DNA of 64,000 nucleotides from NCBI RefSeq assembly GCF_008124765.1, contig NZ_VNHS01000011.1:124001-188000 (forward strand). The letters are read 5' to 3'. Shown one piece after another: positions 17,784-26,702 of the stretch (position 1 is its first letter; every line of letters starts with the position of its first letter). The notes beneath the pieces are model-generated. The model was given only the letters and a program-made list of their open reading frames with translations, did not search any database and was not told the DNA's origin. Both the position numbers and the translations under genes were made by a program. Source of the stretch: Paenibacillus methanolicus (GTDB lineage: Bacteria > Bacillota > Bacilli > Paenibacillales > Paenibacillaceae).

Positions 17784-19098
17784 TATGGACTCTCCCTTCT
17801 GACTGTTCGATATACCGGCGGCTGATCTTGCCCGTCGGCGTACGCGGCAGCGCCTCGACGAGTTCGATCGCCGACGGCACCTTGTAAGCTGGCAGTCCTT
17901 CGCGGCACCAGGCGCGGATATCGTCCGCCAACCCCTGCGCGCTCGTCTGGCTGCCTGCGCCGGACGGCGCCCAGACGGCCTTCGCCCGCACCGTCTCGCC
18001 CATGACGGGGTGGACGCCGCGGTAGACGACCGCTTCCTGCACGCCCGGGAACGAAGCGATCCGCTCCTCCACCTCGAGCGGAAACACCTTCAGACCGCCG
18101 ACGTTAATCACGTCGTCCATGCGCGCGGCGTAGAACAGATGGCCGTCCTGCGCGCTGCCCAAGTCTCCGGTCGCGATTCGGCGGCCGTCCGGCTCTCGGA
18201 CGACGACGATCTCCGCCGGGTCGGCCATGGACGCGCGGCCCGCGTCGCCTTCCAGCCGCCAATAGCCCAGCAGCTCGCCCAGATCCGAGCCCGATTGCAT
18301 CGAGCGGGCGACCGAGATGCAGCCAGCCTCCGTGCATCCATACTGCTGCATGACGTGCGCCGAACGCTCGCGCAGCGTCTCGAACAAGGGGCCCGGCAGC
18401 GGCGCGCCCGAGCTGATGACGCGGTGGAACCGGCTGCCCGGCGCCATGAGTCCGGTCATGACGTGAAACAGCAGCGGAACGGCGTAAACGAGGTGCTCCG
18501 GCGTTTCTTCGATGACCTTGAGCGCGAATTTCGGATTCGCGTTCGTGACGACGCTCGGGACGATCCCGCGACGCATCGCGGCGAGCACTCCGCAGAGTAA
18601 GCCGTACGAATGGGACACCGGGGCCAGTACCACCGGCCGGCATCCGGCCGCCTCGCCGAGCGCCGCGTTGTAAGCCTCGATCTCCCGGTCGATGTCCGTC
18701 CAAGCGCGGCGAATGAGCTTCGGCCCGCCCGTCGTGCCCGAGCTGTACTGCAGCAGCGACGGCTCATGCAAGCCAAGCTCCTCGCCGCTCGCTCCCGGAT
18801 CGTGCGCCGTCGGCCGGATCCGCCGCGAATCTTCCAGCGAGCCCCACAGCAGCAGCTCGCAGCCCGCGTTCGCCGCGGCTTGGGATGCCGTCGCGAGCGG
18901 CGTGTCCCCATGCATGAGCAGCACGGAGACGTCCGCCGCGCGGAGCGCTTCGACCGCGGCGAGCACGTCGAGCGGGTCCCGCAGACAAACCGCCGCGCCC
19001 CTTCCCTGCATCCCGGCCAGCGGTACGAGCGCCCGGATATCGCCCATTCGCGCTTCCAGACCGGCCCGGCCCACTTCCTCCCGATTTATGGTTAACAT
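17767..19098 (-). CDS. asbC: 3,4-dihydroxybenzoate-AMP ligase
   Basis: A 443-residue adenylating enzyme of the ANL superfamily, short like AsbC (about 410) rather than like the 540-residue DhbE. Core motifs are YSSGTTGGPKLI (about residue 135), APVSHSYG, QQYGCTEAGCISVA, ATGDLG and RTPTGKISRRYI with the C-terminal catalytic Lys. It activates 3,4-dihydroxybenzoate as the adenylate and loads it on AsbD. The start ATG at 19096-19098 follows GAGGAGAG; 41 bases separate it from asbB. The first 120 residues are poorly conserved. Substrate choice is inferred from asbF and asbD being next to it. Confidence 0.92.
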   Translation of the reverse strand: MLTINREEVGRAGLEARMGDIRALVPLAGMQGRGAAVCLRDPLDVLAAVEALRAADVSVLLMHGDTPLATASQAAANAGCELLLWGSLEDSRRIRPTAHDPGASGEELGLHEPSLLQYSSGTTGGPKLIRRAWTDIDREIEAYNAALGEAAGCRPVVLAPVSHSYGLLCGVLAAMRRGIVPSVVTNANPKFALKVIEETPEHLVYAVPLLFHVMTGLMAPGSRFHRVISSGAPLPGPLFETLRERSAHVMQQYGCTEAGCISVARSMQSGSDLGELLGYWRLEGDAGRASMADPAEIVVVREPDGRRIATGDLGSAQDGHLFYAARMDDVINVGGLKVFPLEVEERIASFPGVQEAVVYRGVHPVMGETVRAKAVWAPSGAGSQTSAQGLADDIRAWCREGLPAYKVPSAIELVEALPRTPTGKISRRYIEQSEGRVHNEQRA

Positions 19099-19139
19099 CC
19101 GTTGTTCTCTCCTCTTTCGCGTTTCGCTCGCCATAGTCT

Positions 19140-21005
19140 CTAAGTGACGCCAGCCCGCGCGCCGTCTCGGATCGCCTGCACCGCCGCATGCAGCGGATTG
19201 GACACCTCGTGCATCAGCGTGCCCGGCTCCGCGCGGAACAGCCGCTTCTTCGTCAGCTGCTCCAACCGGGTCGTCTCGGCGAACGGGTCCAACAGCGCGA
19301 GCCGCGGACCGAGCTCCGGATGTCGCCGGATGTGGTCGTCCATCGTCTCGGCCGCAAGCGTCCAGAAGCGCGCTTCGGTCAGGACGCCGTGATCGGCGAG
19401 CACCATCGCCAGCTCGCCCAGGTTGATGCCGTACAGCGCGCCGAGCAGCAAATACCGGATCGGCGCGGCCTCCCGCTGTTCGAACCAGACGCCCTCGCCG
19501 AACGCCGGATGGATCGCCTCGAAATCCGGCGCGTCATCGGCGGACAGCAGCGGGCGGTAAAACATCGCATCCTCGTGGAAATCCTTCAGCGCCACCCGCG
19601 ACGGCCAGCCGTCCCGGTGGACGAGCGCCATATTCTGCGCGTGGGATTCGAGCCCGATGCCATGCGCCAATGCCAGGTGAGCCACAGGCAGCACGCACCG
19701 CTCGAACAGCGCCCGCAGCCAGCGCTCCGCGCCATGCCGCTCCAGCCACGGCGCGATGAAGAGACGGCCCGCGACCGGATCGAAGGCGGATAGCGCGTGG
19801 AATGGCGCGCCGCTCTCGCCCGCGCGCAGATAACCCGCGAGGCTGTCGCGCCAGATACAGGCCAGCATGCCTTCGGCCGCGGCGTCCCTGCCGCTTGGCG
19901 ACGACCCGCCGTCTTTCGCCGCCTTCGGCTCGTAGCCGATACCCGCGAATTCGCGGAGCAGAATGACCTCGGCTTCGTCACGCAAATACGGATCGCGATC
20001 GACGGTCCGCTGCAGCCACTCGGAGATCGCCGGCGCGACTTTGGCATAATACGGCTCGATATGCCGGTAAGCCGACGTATTGAGCAGCGTCATCGCCATC
20101 TTCACGGACGGCTTCGCCGGACTTGACGCGTTATGCAGCGTCCGGATCGACTGCTGCGGGCGGTACAGATCGCCGCCCGGCCCGAGCGGGATGATCCGCC
20201 CGTCGCGCAGCTCCTCCTGCATCCGCGGGATGACGGCGTTGCGCCATTGCCACGGATGAACCGGCAGCAGCGCGACGTCCGCGAGCGCCAGCCCTTTGCC
20301 CGCAAGCGTCGCCTCGAAAGCGGCTAACCGCTCCTCGCCAAGCTCCGAACGCCACAGCGCTTCGAACGACTCGCCATCCCCGATGGCGAAAGCGGCGTCC
20401 GCCCTGCGAACCGCGATCCACACCGGACGCAGCAGCGGGCCGAACTCCGGACCGTAAGCCAGCTGGTCCTCGGGCGAGAAGCCTATGCGGGATTTGTAGC
20501 TCGGATGATACGGATGGCCATCCATCGCCGCCGTCTCCAGCTCGTCGTAGCTTCCTTCCATCGTCTGCTCTGCGCGCAGCCGCTCATATTGGGCGATCGC
20601 GTCATGAAGCAGCGTCCGCTCCAGCTCCTCGGCGAACGCGCCCAGCTTCGCCGGATCGGCGCCCGCTCCGGCCGCGACCTCGCGCAGGAATCGCCTTAGG
20701 CAGACCGCTTCCCGCTTGCCTTCCCGGGATATGCGCTGCAGCGGCGACGCGTTCAGCCGAACGCGGCCGAACGTCGGACGACGCTCGCCCCTGCAGTTGT
20801 ACGTGACCGGCATTCCCGCCTCGTCGCGGCCGTGCAAGATGAACAGCGTCTCCTCGCGCAGCTGGATCGACTCCACCGGCGCGATCCGCTCGAAGATGAA
20901 GGATTCGAGCAATTGCCGGAAGATCCGCGTCCTTACCTGCGCATAGACCTCCGAGTTCACGGCTTCCGCCAGCCGGAGATCGATTCCCTCCGCGTGTTCC
21001 GTCAT
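19140..21005 (-). CDS. asbB: NIS siderophore synthetase, second (AsbB/RhbF position)
   Basis: A 621-residue IucA/IucC-family (NRPS-independent siderophore) synthetase. Motifs are GHPYHPSYKSRIGF (about residue 163), LLPVHPWQWRNAVIP, the ATP-binding RTLHNASSPAKPSVKMAMT region, GIGLESHAQNMALV and KDFHEDAMFYR, followed by the ferric-iron-reductase-like C-terminal domain. Such enzymes adenylate a citrate carboxylate and condense it with an amine. In the petrobactin operon AsbB is the second condensing enzyme; in the rhizobactin 1021 operon RhbF holds the same last position. The start overlaps the monooxygenase stop by four bases. Which amine arm it uses cannot be read from sequence. Confidence 0.9.
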   Translation of the reverse strand: MTEHAEGIDLRLAEAVNSEVYAQVRTRIFRQLLESFIFERIAPVESIQLREETLFILHGRDEAGMPVTYNCRGERRPTFGRVRLNASPLQRISREGKREAVCLRRFLREVAAGAGADPAKLGAFAEELERTLLHDAIAQYERLRAEQTMEGSYDELETAAMDGHPYHPSYKSRIGFSPEDQLAYGPEFGPLLRPVWIAVRRADAAFAIGDGESFEALWRSELGEERLAAFEATLAGKGLALADVALLPVHPWQWRNAVIPRMQEELRDGRIIPLGPGGDLYRPQQSIRTLHNASSPAKPSVKMAMTLLNTSAYRHIEPYYAKVAPAISEWLQRTVDRDPYLRDEAEVILLREFAGIGYEPKAAKDGGSSPSGRDAAAEGMLACIWRDSLAGYLRAGESGAPFHALSAFDPVAGRLFIAPWLERHGAERWLRALFERCVLPVAHLALAHGIGLESHAQNMALVHRDGWPSRVALKDFHEDAMFYRPLLSADDAPDFEAIHPAFGEGVWFEQREAAPIRYLLLGALYGINLGELAMVLADHGVLTEARFWTLAAETMDDHIRRHPELGPRLALLDPFAETTRLEQLTKKRLFRAEPGTLMHEVSNPLHAAVQAIRDGARAGVT

Positions 21006-22495
21006 CCTTCTCCCCTCCCGCTTCCGATACCGAATTGTTGGAAGACGTTGCGCTCCCGGACCGGATAGACGTCCCGGCCTGCCAAGCTATTGATAATGAC
21101 GCTGCTGCGGTGCGCGCCCAGCCCCAAATCCGGCGCGCCGACGCCGTGCGAATGCAGTTCGCCGTTCTGGACGTAGATTCGCCCGCCGCCTTCCCCGTTC
21201 AGCCGCAGCCGGTAATCCGGCTCGACCTCGTAACGGCCTTGGGCATCCCAGCGTACCCGTTCCCGCAGCGGCCCCAGGAAGCTTGGCACCGGGTGAGCGT
21301 AGCCGGTCGCCAGAATGACTAGTTCCGTCTCGTGCTCGAACGCGCGGTCCTGCTCCGCATGACGGCAGGTCAAACGGTAGCCCTTTTCCCCGTCGGCCAG
21401 CGATTCGATCGCCTGAACGTCGACTTGGGCGAGCAGCCTCACGTCCGGGCTTCCCCCGTCCACGGTCAACTCATAGAGCCGGTCGTAAATATCCGCGATC
21501 GTGCCCGCGCTGATCCCCTTGTACAGCAGATGCTGCTTGCTTCGCACCTCGTCCTTCCGCTCCGGCGGGAGATTGTAGAAATACGACGTGTAATCCGGCG
21601 AGAAGTGCTCCAGCCCCAGCTTCGAATATTCCATCGGGAAAAAGCCCGGCGACCGGGTCAGCCAGTCGAGCCGATAGCCGCCTTCGGCCTGCCCGTTCAG
21701 CAGGTGCAGGAACACCTCGGCCGCGCTCTGGCCGGAGCCGACGACCGTGATCGACCGCGCATGCTTGCACTGCTCCAGCCGCTCGCCGAACTGCGCCGAA
21801 TGGAACACGTTCCCTTCGGCCAAATGCTGCTTGAACGTCTCCCCGACATGCGGCACGCTGCCGACGCCGAGGGCCAGGTTGCGCGCGTAGTATACGCATA
21901 GCTGCCCGTCGCTGCCGACTGCTTCGATGCGGTACAGCTCGCCCGGCGAGATCGGTTCGACACGATGCCCGAAGGCGGCGGGGTCCGCATCCGCGCCGCC
22001 CTGATCGATGCCTCCGCCAGCGATCGCCAATGCGGGAATCGAAGCCCGGCTAGCAGCCGAAACATCAGCGTCGCCATGATCGCTCATGCGACCAAGCGCT
22101 TCCGCTTCCGATACGCCGCTCACTTGCGTCACCTCGACGCCGAACCGGCATGAAGCGATTCGCTCCGCCGCCCATCGGCAGTACGCGTCGTACTCCTTGC
22201 GAGGAATGTGGAACCGCTCGAAGAAGTAGAAGGCGTACAGCCGGCCCTGCTCCTTCAAGTAGTTCAAGAAGCTGTACGGATTCGTCGGGTCGGCCATCGT
22301 GACCAGATCGGCCAAGAACGGAACCTGCAGCGTCGTGCCGTCCAACAGCATCCCCGGATGCCAAGAGAACGCCGGCTTGCGGTCCAGGAACAGCGCCTTC
22401 ACGTCCGGCAGCGGGTCCAGCAGCGCCGCGAGACCGAGATTGAACGGTCCGATGCCGATACCCACGATGTCATAAATCTGCGTCCTCCCGTTCAT
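21002..22495 (-). CDS. Siderophore N-monooxygenase (RhbE/IucD family)
   Basis: A 497-residue flavin-dependent N-hydroxylating monooxygenase. The FAD motif GIGIGPFNLGLAALL is near residue 12, FSWHPGMLLDGTTLQ follows, the NADPH motif VVGSGQSAAEVFLHLL is mid-protein and LVILATGYAHPVPSF is near the C-terminus. These enzymes hydroxylate the terminal amine of lysine, ornithine or diaminopropane/cadaverine for hydroxamate siderophores. Because dat and ddc precede it, 1,3-diaminopropane is the likely substrate, as for RhbE. Petrobactin operons have no such gene. The ATG at 22495 overlaps the acetyltransferase stop by four bases and has GGAGGAG eleven bases upstream. Confidence 0.92.
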   Translation of the reverse strand: MNGRTQIYDIVGIGIGPFNLGLAALLDPLPDVKALFLDRKPAFSWHPGMLLDGTTLQVPFLADLVTMADPTNPYSFLNYLKEQGRLYAFYFFERFHIPRKEYDAYCRWAAERIASCRFGVEVTQVSGVSEAEALGRMSDHGDADVSAASRASIPALAIAGGGIDQGGADADPAAFGHRVEPISPGELYRIEAVGSDGQLCVYYARNLALGVGSVPHVGETFKQHLAEGNVFHSAQFGERLEQCKHARSITVVGSGQSAAEVFLHLLNGQAEGGYRLDWLTRSPGFFPMEYSKLGLEHFSPDYTSYFYNLPPERKDEVRSKQHLLYKGISAGTIADIYDRLYELTVDGGSPDVRLLAQVDVQAIESLADGEKGYRLTCRHAEQDRAFEHETELVILATGYAHPVPSFLGPLRERVRWDAQGRYEVEPDYRLRLNGEGGGRIYVQNGELHSHGVGAPDLGLGAHRSSVIINSLAGRDVYPVRERNVFQQFGIGSGRGEG

Positions 22496-23136
22496 CGGTT
22501 CAACAACTCCTCCGCCCGGTTTCGCGCCGCGATCATAAGGGCGGCCGTTTTGTCCGGCAGCTCGATATGGCGCTGGAACGCATACCCGCATTGTTCGAAA
22601 ATATGAATCATCTTGGCGTTGCGCGCATCCGGCTCCGCGACAAGGCGGCGGGTCCCGCCTTCGCGAAGCTGCAGCCGCATCATCGCCTGCAAGAGCGGAG
22701 CGGCGTACCCTTTGCCCAAATAAGCAGACGGCCCGATCAGCAGATGAATACCCTGATCGCCCGGCTCGGCTTCATAGGCGCCGGCCAACACGTCGCGTTC
22801 CGCCCAATACGATTCGAAATAGCTCATCGGCTCGCCGTCCAACATGCCGATGTACAGCGTCTGGTGGGAATCCGCCAGGAACGCCTCCAGATGGGCGCGA
22901 TACTTGTCGGCCGGAATGGCCAGCTGCCAGAAAGGCACGACATGCGGCTCGCGATGCCACGCATGCAGCCGTTCGAAATCCGCCTCCAACGTCACCTTGC
23001 GAAAGCCTATCGTCCGGCCAATGCCGGCATGCCACTCCTCGTAGACCGTCGCGCCCCCGGCGGGTACAGACGGCCGAACCTGCCCATCCGCCTGATTAGA
23101 CGGTGATTGCGGCAGCTGCGCCTCCTTGCTCGGCAT
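22492..23136 (-). CDS. Siderophore N-acyltransferase, GNAT fold (RhbD/IucB/AlcB type)
   Basis: A 214-residue acyltransferase with a variable N-terminal tail (1-38) and a GNAT domain: ERLHAWHREPHVVPFW, YIGMLDGEPMSYFESYW and IHLLIGPSAYLGKGYAAPLL, the last forming the CoA loop. This is the pattern of IucB, AlcB and RhbD, which acylate the N-hydroxy amine to give the hydroxamate. The ATG at 23134-23136 has GGAGG nine bases upstream and is read inside the last 41 bases of asbA. Acetyl-CoA is the probable donor but a longer chain, as in rhizobactin 1021, cannot be excluded. Confidence 0.9.
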   Translation of the reverse strand: MPSKEAQLPQSPSNQADGQVRPSVPAGGATVYEEWHAGIGRTIGFRKVTLEADFERLHAWHREPHVVPFWQLAIPADKYRAHLEAFLADSHQTLYIGMLDGEPMSYFESYWAERDVLAGAYEAEPGDQGIHLLIGPSAYLGKGYAAPLLQAMMRLQLREGGTRRLVAEPDARNAKMIHIFEQCGYAFQRHIELPDKTAALMIAARNRAEELLNR

Positions 23137-24976
23137 GGTCGGCCACCTCCTTCACGAGCGGGTTCGGCACGATGACGTAGACGGACTGCGTATCGAGCGA
23201 GCCGACCAATTCGTCCATGTCGTGCAGACGCGTCAACAGGTTCGCCTTGCACGGCAGCTGCTCGTCATGGAGCAGCGTGGCCAGGAACACCGACGGCTCC
23301 CGGTTATCCGGCACGAACGACACGAGCGCGGCGCGCAGCTTGCCGAGCAGCACTCGCTCGTCGATCAGCCCGGCGGCGCCGAAGCCGTTGATCAGCCCGA
23401 ACATATGGTTGAAGATCAAATAGTAGCGGAATCTCTCGTCGGCGATCGCGTCGTCGCACACCGTCTGGCTCGCTTCCCCGATGCCCGGCAGCTGCTGCGC
23501 AAGTAGCGCTTCCGTCGACTTGCAGAAGTAATAGCCTTGGTTATCCCGGTAATAGAACCGCTTCGGATACCCGTCCTCGAGCTGGACGACGCTGTTCTGC
23601 TGGTGCGCTTCCAGCGCGATGCCCCACTTCATGTACAGCCGCACCATCGGCTTGAGCGAAATATCGAGATAGCGGTCGAACCAGTCGGCGCTCACCTCTT
23701 CGAGCGCGCGCCCTTCGCGCTGCGCGATGCCGCCGATGATCGCGGCCAGCTTCGAGCGCTCGCCCGGCAGCGGATCCTGCACGAGCGCCGCTACCGGCGA
23801 CGCGCCCCGCGATGCCTGCCAGCGGAACGGGTTATCGCGCAGGACGAGCTCGAAGCCCGATTCGTCCTCGCCGTCCGTCAGGCACAGCGTGATGAACGCC
23901 GGATCGGCGATGATATCGAAGCCCTCGTATTCCTCCCGGACGCGGCCGACTTCCGTCTCGAGCAGCCGCTTCACTTCCACGCCCCGCTCCAGCTCCTTGT
24001 ACTTGTTCACCCGCAGCGAGTTCGTCACCTTGACCGGGATCGACAGCTTATACATGAAGCGCGCATCGTTCCGGTAGACCGTGCGCAGCGACGAGGTCGC
24101 CTGATACGGACTGCCCGCCGCGCCCAGGTATTGGAGTTTGCCTTCCGCGATCGCGTGCTGCACGTTCGCCTGCGCCAGCAGCCAATCCGCCTGCAGCGGA
24201 TGGACGGGCAGCAGCGCCCACTCGTCGGAGGACGCATGCGTATCCAGCCACGCTCTGCTTACCTGCGGATCCCCCCGCAGCTCGGAGAGAATCAGCTCCG
24301 CCGCCGGAGCGACGAGCGCCGAACCCTGCACGACCAGCGAACGATGCGCGCGGAAATAATGCAGCTGGAACGCGCCGCCGAGCTCGGGCGAATAAATCGC
24401 GTTGTCCGCCTCGGGGATGCCTTGGCGGCTCTTCGGCGTCGGATGAAGCAAATGGCCGAAGACGAGCGCTTGCTCCGCGTCGATGTAATCGGCGTCCGGC
24501 CCGTACAGCTTATCGCGGTCGCCAGAACGCGCCAAGACGAATTCCTCGACGTTGCGGCAGCTCTGAATAATGCGCAGCATCAGCTCGTCGGCGTGGCCCG
24601 CTTGGCCGAACTCGAGCGCGATCTCCTTCGCCAGCAGCGCGGACAGCGTCACGTAATCCGCCGGATAGGACTCCGCGCCGTCCGCCGCGATCCGGACCGG
24701 AAACGCGAACAGATGCCGGGCCGTTGGCGATTTGTATGTTACGCCCGCCTGGATCGTGACCGCTTGACGCGCCAGCCGCAGCGCCAGCATCTCGCGGCGG
24801 CCGTCCTCCGCCCGCGTCTTCGCGGCTTCCGCTGCTTGATCCTCAAGCTCCGCCGGGCCGTTGTCGGCCCGTAAGTGGAACTCCCCCTGCCCGGTCTCCC
24901 GGATATAACAATTCAGCAGCGTTTGCATCGCGGCGTTGCCAGCCGCTTCTTTCGCTTGCAGCTTCGATAATTTCAT
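23096..24976 (-). CDS. asbA: NIS siderophore synthetase, first (AsbA-like, RhbC position)
   Basis: A 626-residue IucA/IucC-family synthetase resembling AsbA of Bacillus anthracis: YKSPTARHLF, GHLLHPTPKSRQGIPE, LLPVHPLQADWLLAQ, TSSLRTVYR, KVTNSLRVNKYKELE, WGIALEAHQQNSVVQL, YYRDNQGYYFCKS and NHMFGLINGFGAAGLI. AsbA adenylates citrate and joins it to spermidine. Here the gene sits third, exactly where rhbC stands in the rhizobactin 1021 operon, and it is followed by acyltransferase and monooxygenase genes absent from asb operons. The start ATG follows GAGGTGA. Its 3' end overlaps the acyltransferase gene by 41 bases. The true amine substrate, spermidine or a diaminopropane hydroxamate, is open. 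Confidence 0.9.
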   Translation of the reverse strand: MKLSKLQAKEAAGNAAMQTLLNCYIRETGQGEFHLRADNGPAELEDQAAEAAKTRAEDGRREMLALRLARQAVTIQAGVTYKSPTARHLFAFPVRIAADGAESYPADYVTLSALLAKEIALEFGQAGHADELMLRIIQSCRNVEEFVLARSGDRDKLYGPDADYIDAEQALVFGHLLHPTPKSRQGIPEADNAIYSPELGGAFQLHYFRAHRSLVVQGSALVAPAAELILSELRGDPQVSRAWLDTHASSDEWALLPVHPLQADWLLAQANVQHAIAEGKLQYLGAAGSPYQATSSLRTVYRNDARFMYKLSIPVKVTNSLRVNKYKELERGVEVKRLLETEVGRVREEYEGFDIIADPAFITLCLTDGEDESGFELVLRDNPFRWQASRGASPVAALVQDPLPGERSKLAAIIGGIAQREGRALEEVSADWFDRYLDISLKPMVRLYMKWGIALEAHQQNSVVQLEDGYPKRFYYRDNQGYYFCKSTEALLAQQLPGIGEASQTVCDDAIADERFRYYLIFNHMFGLINGFGAAGLIDERVLLGKLRAALVSFVPDNREPSVFLATLLHDEQLPCKANLLTRLHDMDELVGSLDTQSVYVIVPNPLVKEVADHAEQGGAAAAITV

Positions 24977-25025
24977 AAGTCACCTCGTAAGAAACGTATA
25001 CGTGCTTGTATTCGAACCAATCAAA

Positions 25026-26702
25026 TTATCTGCTAACGGTATCGGTCAGCTCCGCGGGTCCGGCCAGCTCGGCCTCCGGCGAATCGCTCTCCAGCCGCTC
25101 TCCGGCGAGAACGACCCATCGAAGCATCCGCGCCGTGTGCGCAAGGGTGGTCAGCGGATTCAGAATCGTCAGCTTCAAGCACAGACGTCCATTCACCCGC
25201 GTCCTAGCGAGTATGCATGCGCCTTCCTCTTGTAGAGCGGCGCGGATCCCCGCATTCACCGTATCCGCATGCGCGCCCTCCCCATCAGCCGGATTATACT
25301 GGAAGACGACGGTGCCAAGCTCCGGCTCGGCCATGAGTTCAAGCTTCGGCTCCCGTTCGATTAGGCGGGCCGTGCCGGCGGCGACTCGGATCGTCTGATC
25401 GACCATATCGCCGAAGACCCGGCGCCCATAATATCGGAGCGAGACGTACAGCTTCAGCGCGTCGAAGCGCCTGGTCGTCTGCAGCGATTTGACGACCAAG
25501 TTCGGCACGCCTTCCTCTTCGTCTTCCTCGGGATTCAAGTAGTCCGCATGAAGCCGGATCGTCTGCAGCCGCTCCCCCTCGCGAACGAGGAAGGCCCCGC
25601 AGCTGACCGGCTGATAGAAGCCTTTATGGAAATCGACCGTCACCGAGTCGGCGCGTTCCAGCCCTTCAAGCCGGCCGGCATGCCGGTCGCTCAGCGCGAG
25701 CGCGCCGCCGTAGGCCGCATCGACGTGGAACCATAACCCGTGTTCCTCGGCAATGGCCGCAATCTCCGGCAGCGGATCGATGCTCCCGTAATCGGTCGTG
25801 CCCGCCGTCGCCACGATCGCGATCGGAATGAGATCGGCCGCTTTCATCTGAGCCAGCCGGCCGAGCAGCGCCTCCGGACTCATCCGGCGCCGCTCGTCGC
25901 AAGGGACGGTGACGACCGCTTGCTCCCCGAGCCCCAGCAGGGCGGCGGACTGCTTCACCGTGAAGTGCGCCGCCTCCGAGCACAGGATGCACATTCGCCC
26001 GGCCGCGAGCGGCAGCCCCCGATGCTGCACGTTCCAGCCCCAGCGCGCGCTGGCGAAATGATTGCGCGCCAGCAGCAGCCCCATGAAGTTCGACTGCGTG
26101 CCTCCGCTCGTGAACACGCCGTCCGCGCCTTCCGGGAAGCGGAACAAGCTGCACAACCACGCGACGACCGCCTCCTCGAGCATCGTCCCCGACATGCTCT
26201 GATCCCACGAATCCATGGATTGGTTCGTCCCCGAGATCCAAGCTTCGGCGGCAAGCGACGCCATCAGCGGCGGACAATGCAGATGAGCCGCGCACGCAGG
26301 GTCGGTGACGACCGCGGAGTGGCGAAGCACTTCGGCGCCGATCTCCTCGAACAGCGCCTTCCAGTCCTCGGCCGGCTCTTCCGGTGCGATCTCCCGTCCC
26401 TCGAACAGCTCGCGCAGCCGATGCGGCTTCTCGCCGCTATACGGCTGCCGTCTCGCCGCGAATTCGCGAATAAGCACGTCGCCCGCCTTGCGCATGACGT
26501 CCCGATATAGATGTTGGCTGTAGGGGGAGTCGTTCAGGAATAGACCTTCGAATCGTCCCGCCTCTTCCTCTTGCTCCCCGGAATCCAAGCGGTCTTCCGG
26601 TCCTGCGCCCTTCGCAGCCTCTTCTTGCTCGCGGTATGTATGCTCCCAATCGGCCGAGCCGCGGGTTGCCCCGCCGGCGCGGCTGTCTTCTTGTCCGGGC
26701 AT
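25026..26702 (-). CDS. ddc: L-2,4-diaminobutyrate decarboxylase
   Basis: A 558-residue group II PLP decarboxylase. After a poorly ordered acidic first 50 residues come HLHCPPLMASLAAE, FTSGGTQSNFMGLLLARN, VDAAYGGALALS and the PLP Lys in VDFHKGFYQPVSCGAF. With the preceding aminotransferase it forms the Dat-Ddc pair, which makes 1,3-diaminopropane from aspartate semialdehyde by way of diaminobutyrate (RhbA and RhbB in rhizobactin 1021). The ATG at 26700-26702 directly follows the dat stop codon, with AGAGGTG inside the end of dat. A 49-base gap separates it from asbA. Confidence 0.92.
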   Translation of the reverse strand: MPGQEDSRAGGATRGSADWEHTYREQEEAAKGAGPEDRLDSGEQEEEAGRFEGLFLNDSPYSQHLYRDVMRKAGDVLIREFAARRQPYSGEKPHRLRELFEGREIAPEEPAEDWKALFEEIGAEVLRHSAVVTDPACAAHLHCPPLMASLAAEAWISGTNQSMDSWDQSMSGTMLEEAVVAWLCSLFRFPEGADGVFTSGGTQSNFMGLLLARNHFASARWGWNVQHRGLPLAAGRMCILCSEAAHFTVKQSAALLGLGEQAVVTVPCDERRRMSPEALLGRLAQMKAADLIPIAIVATAGTTDYGSIDPLPEIAAIAEEHGLWFHVDAAYGGALALSDRHAGRLEGLERADSVTVDFHKGFYQPVSCGAFLVREGERLQTIRLHADYLNPEEDEEEGVPNLVVKSLQTTRRFDALKLYVSLRYYGRRVFGDMVDQTIRVAAGTARLIEREPKLELMAEPELGTVVFQYNPADGEGAHADTVNAGIRAALQEEGACILARTRVNGRLCLKLTILNPLTTLAHTARMLRWVVLAGERLESDSPEAELAGPAELTDTVSR

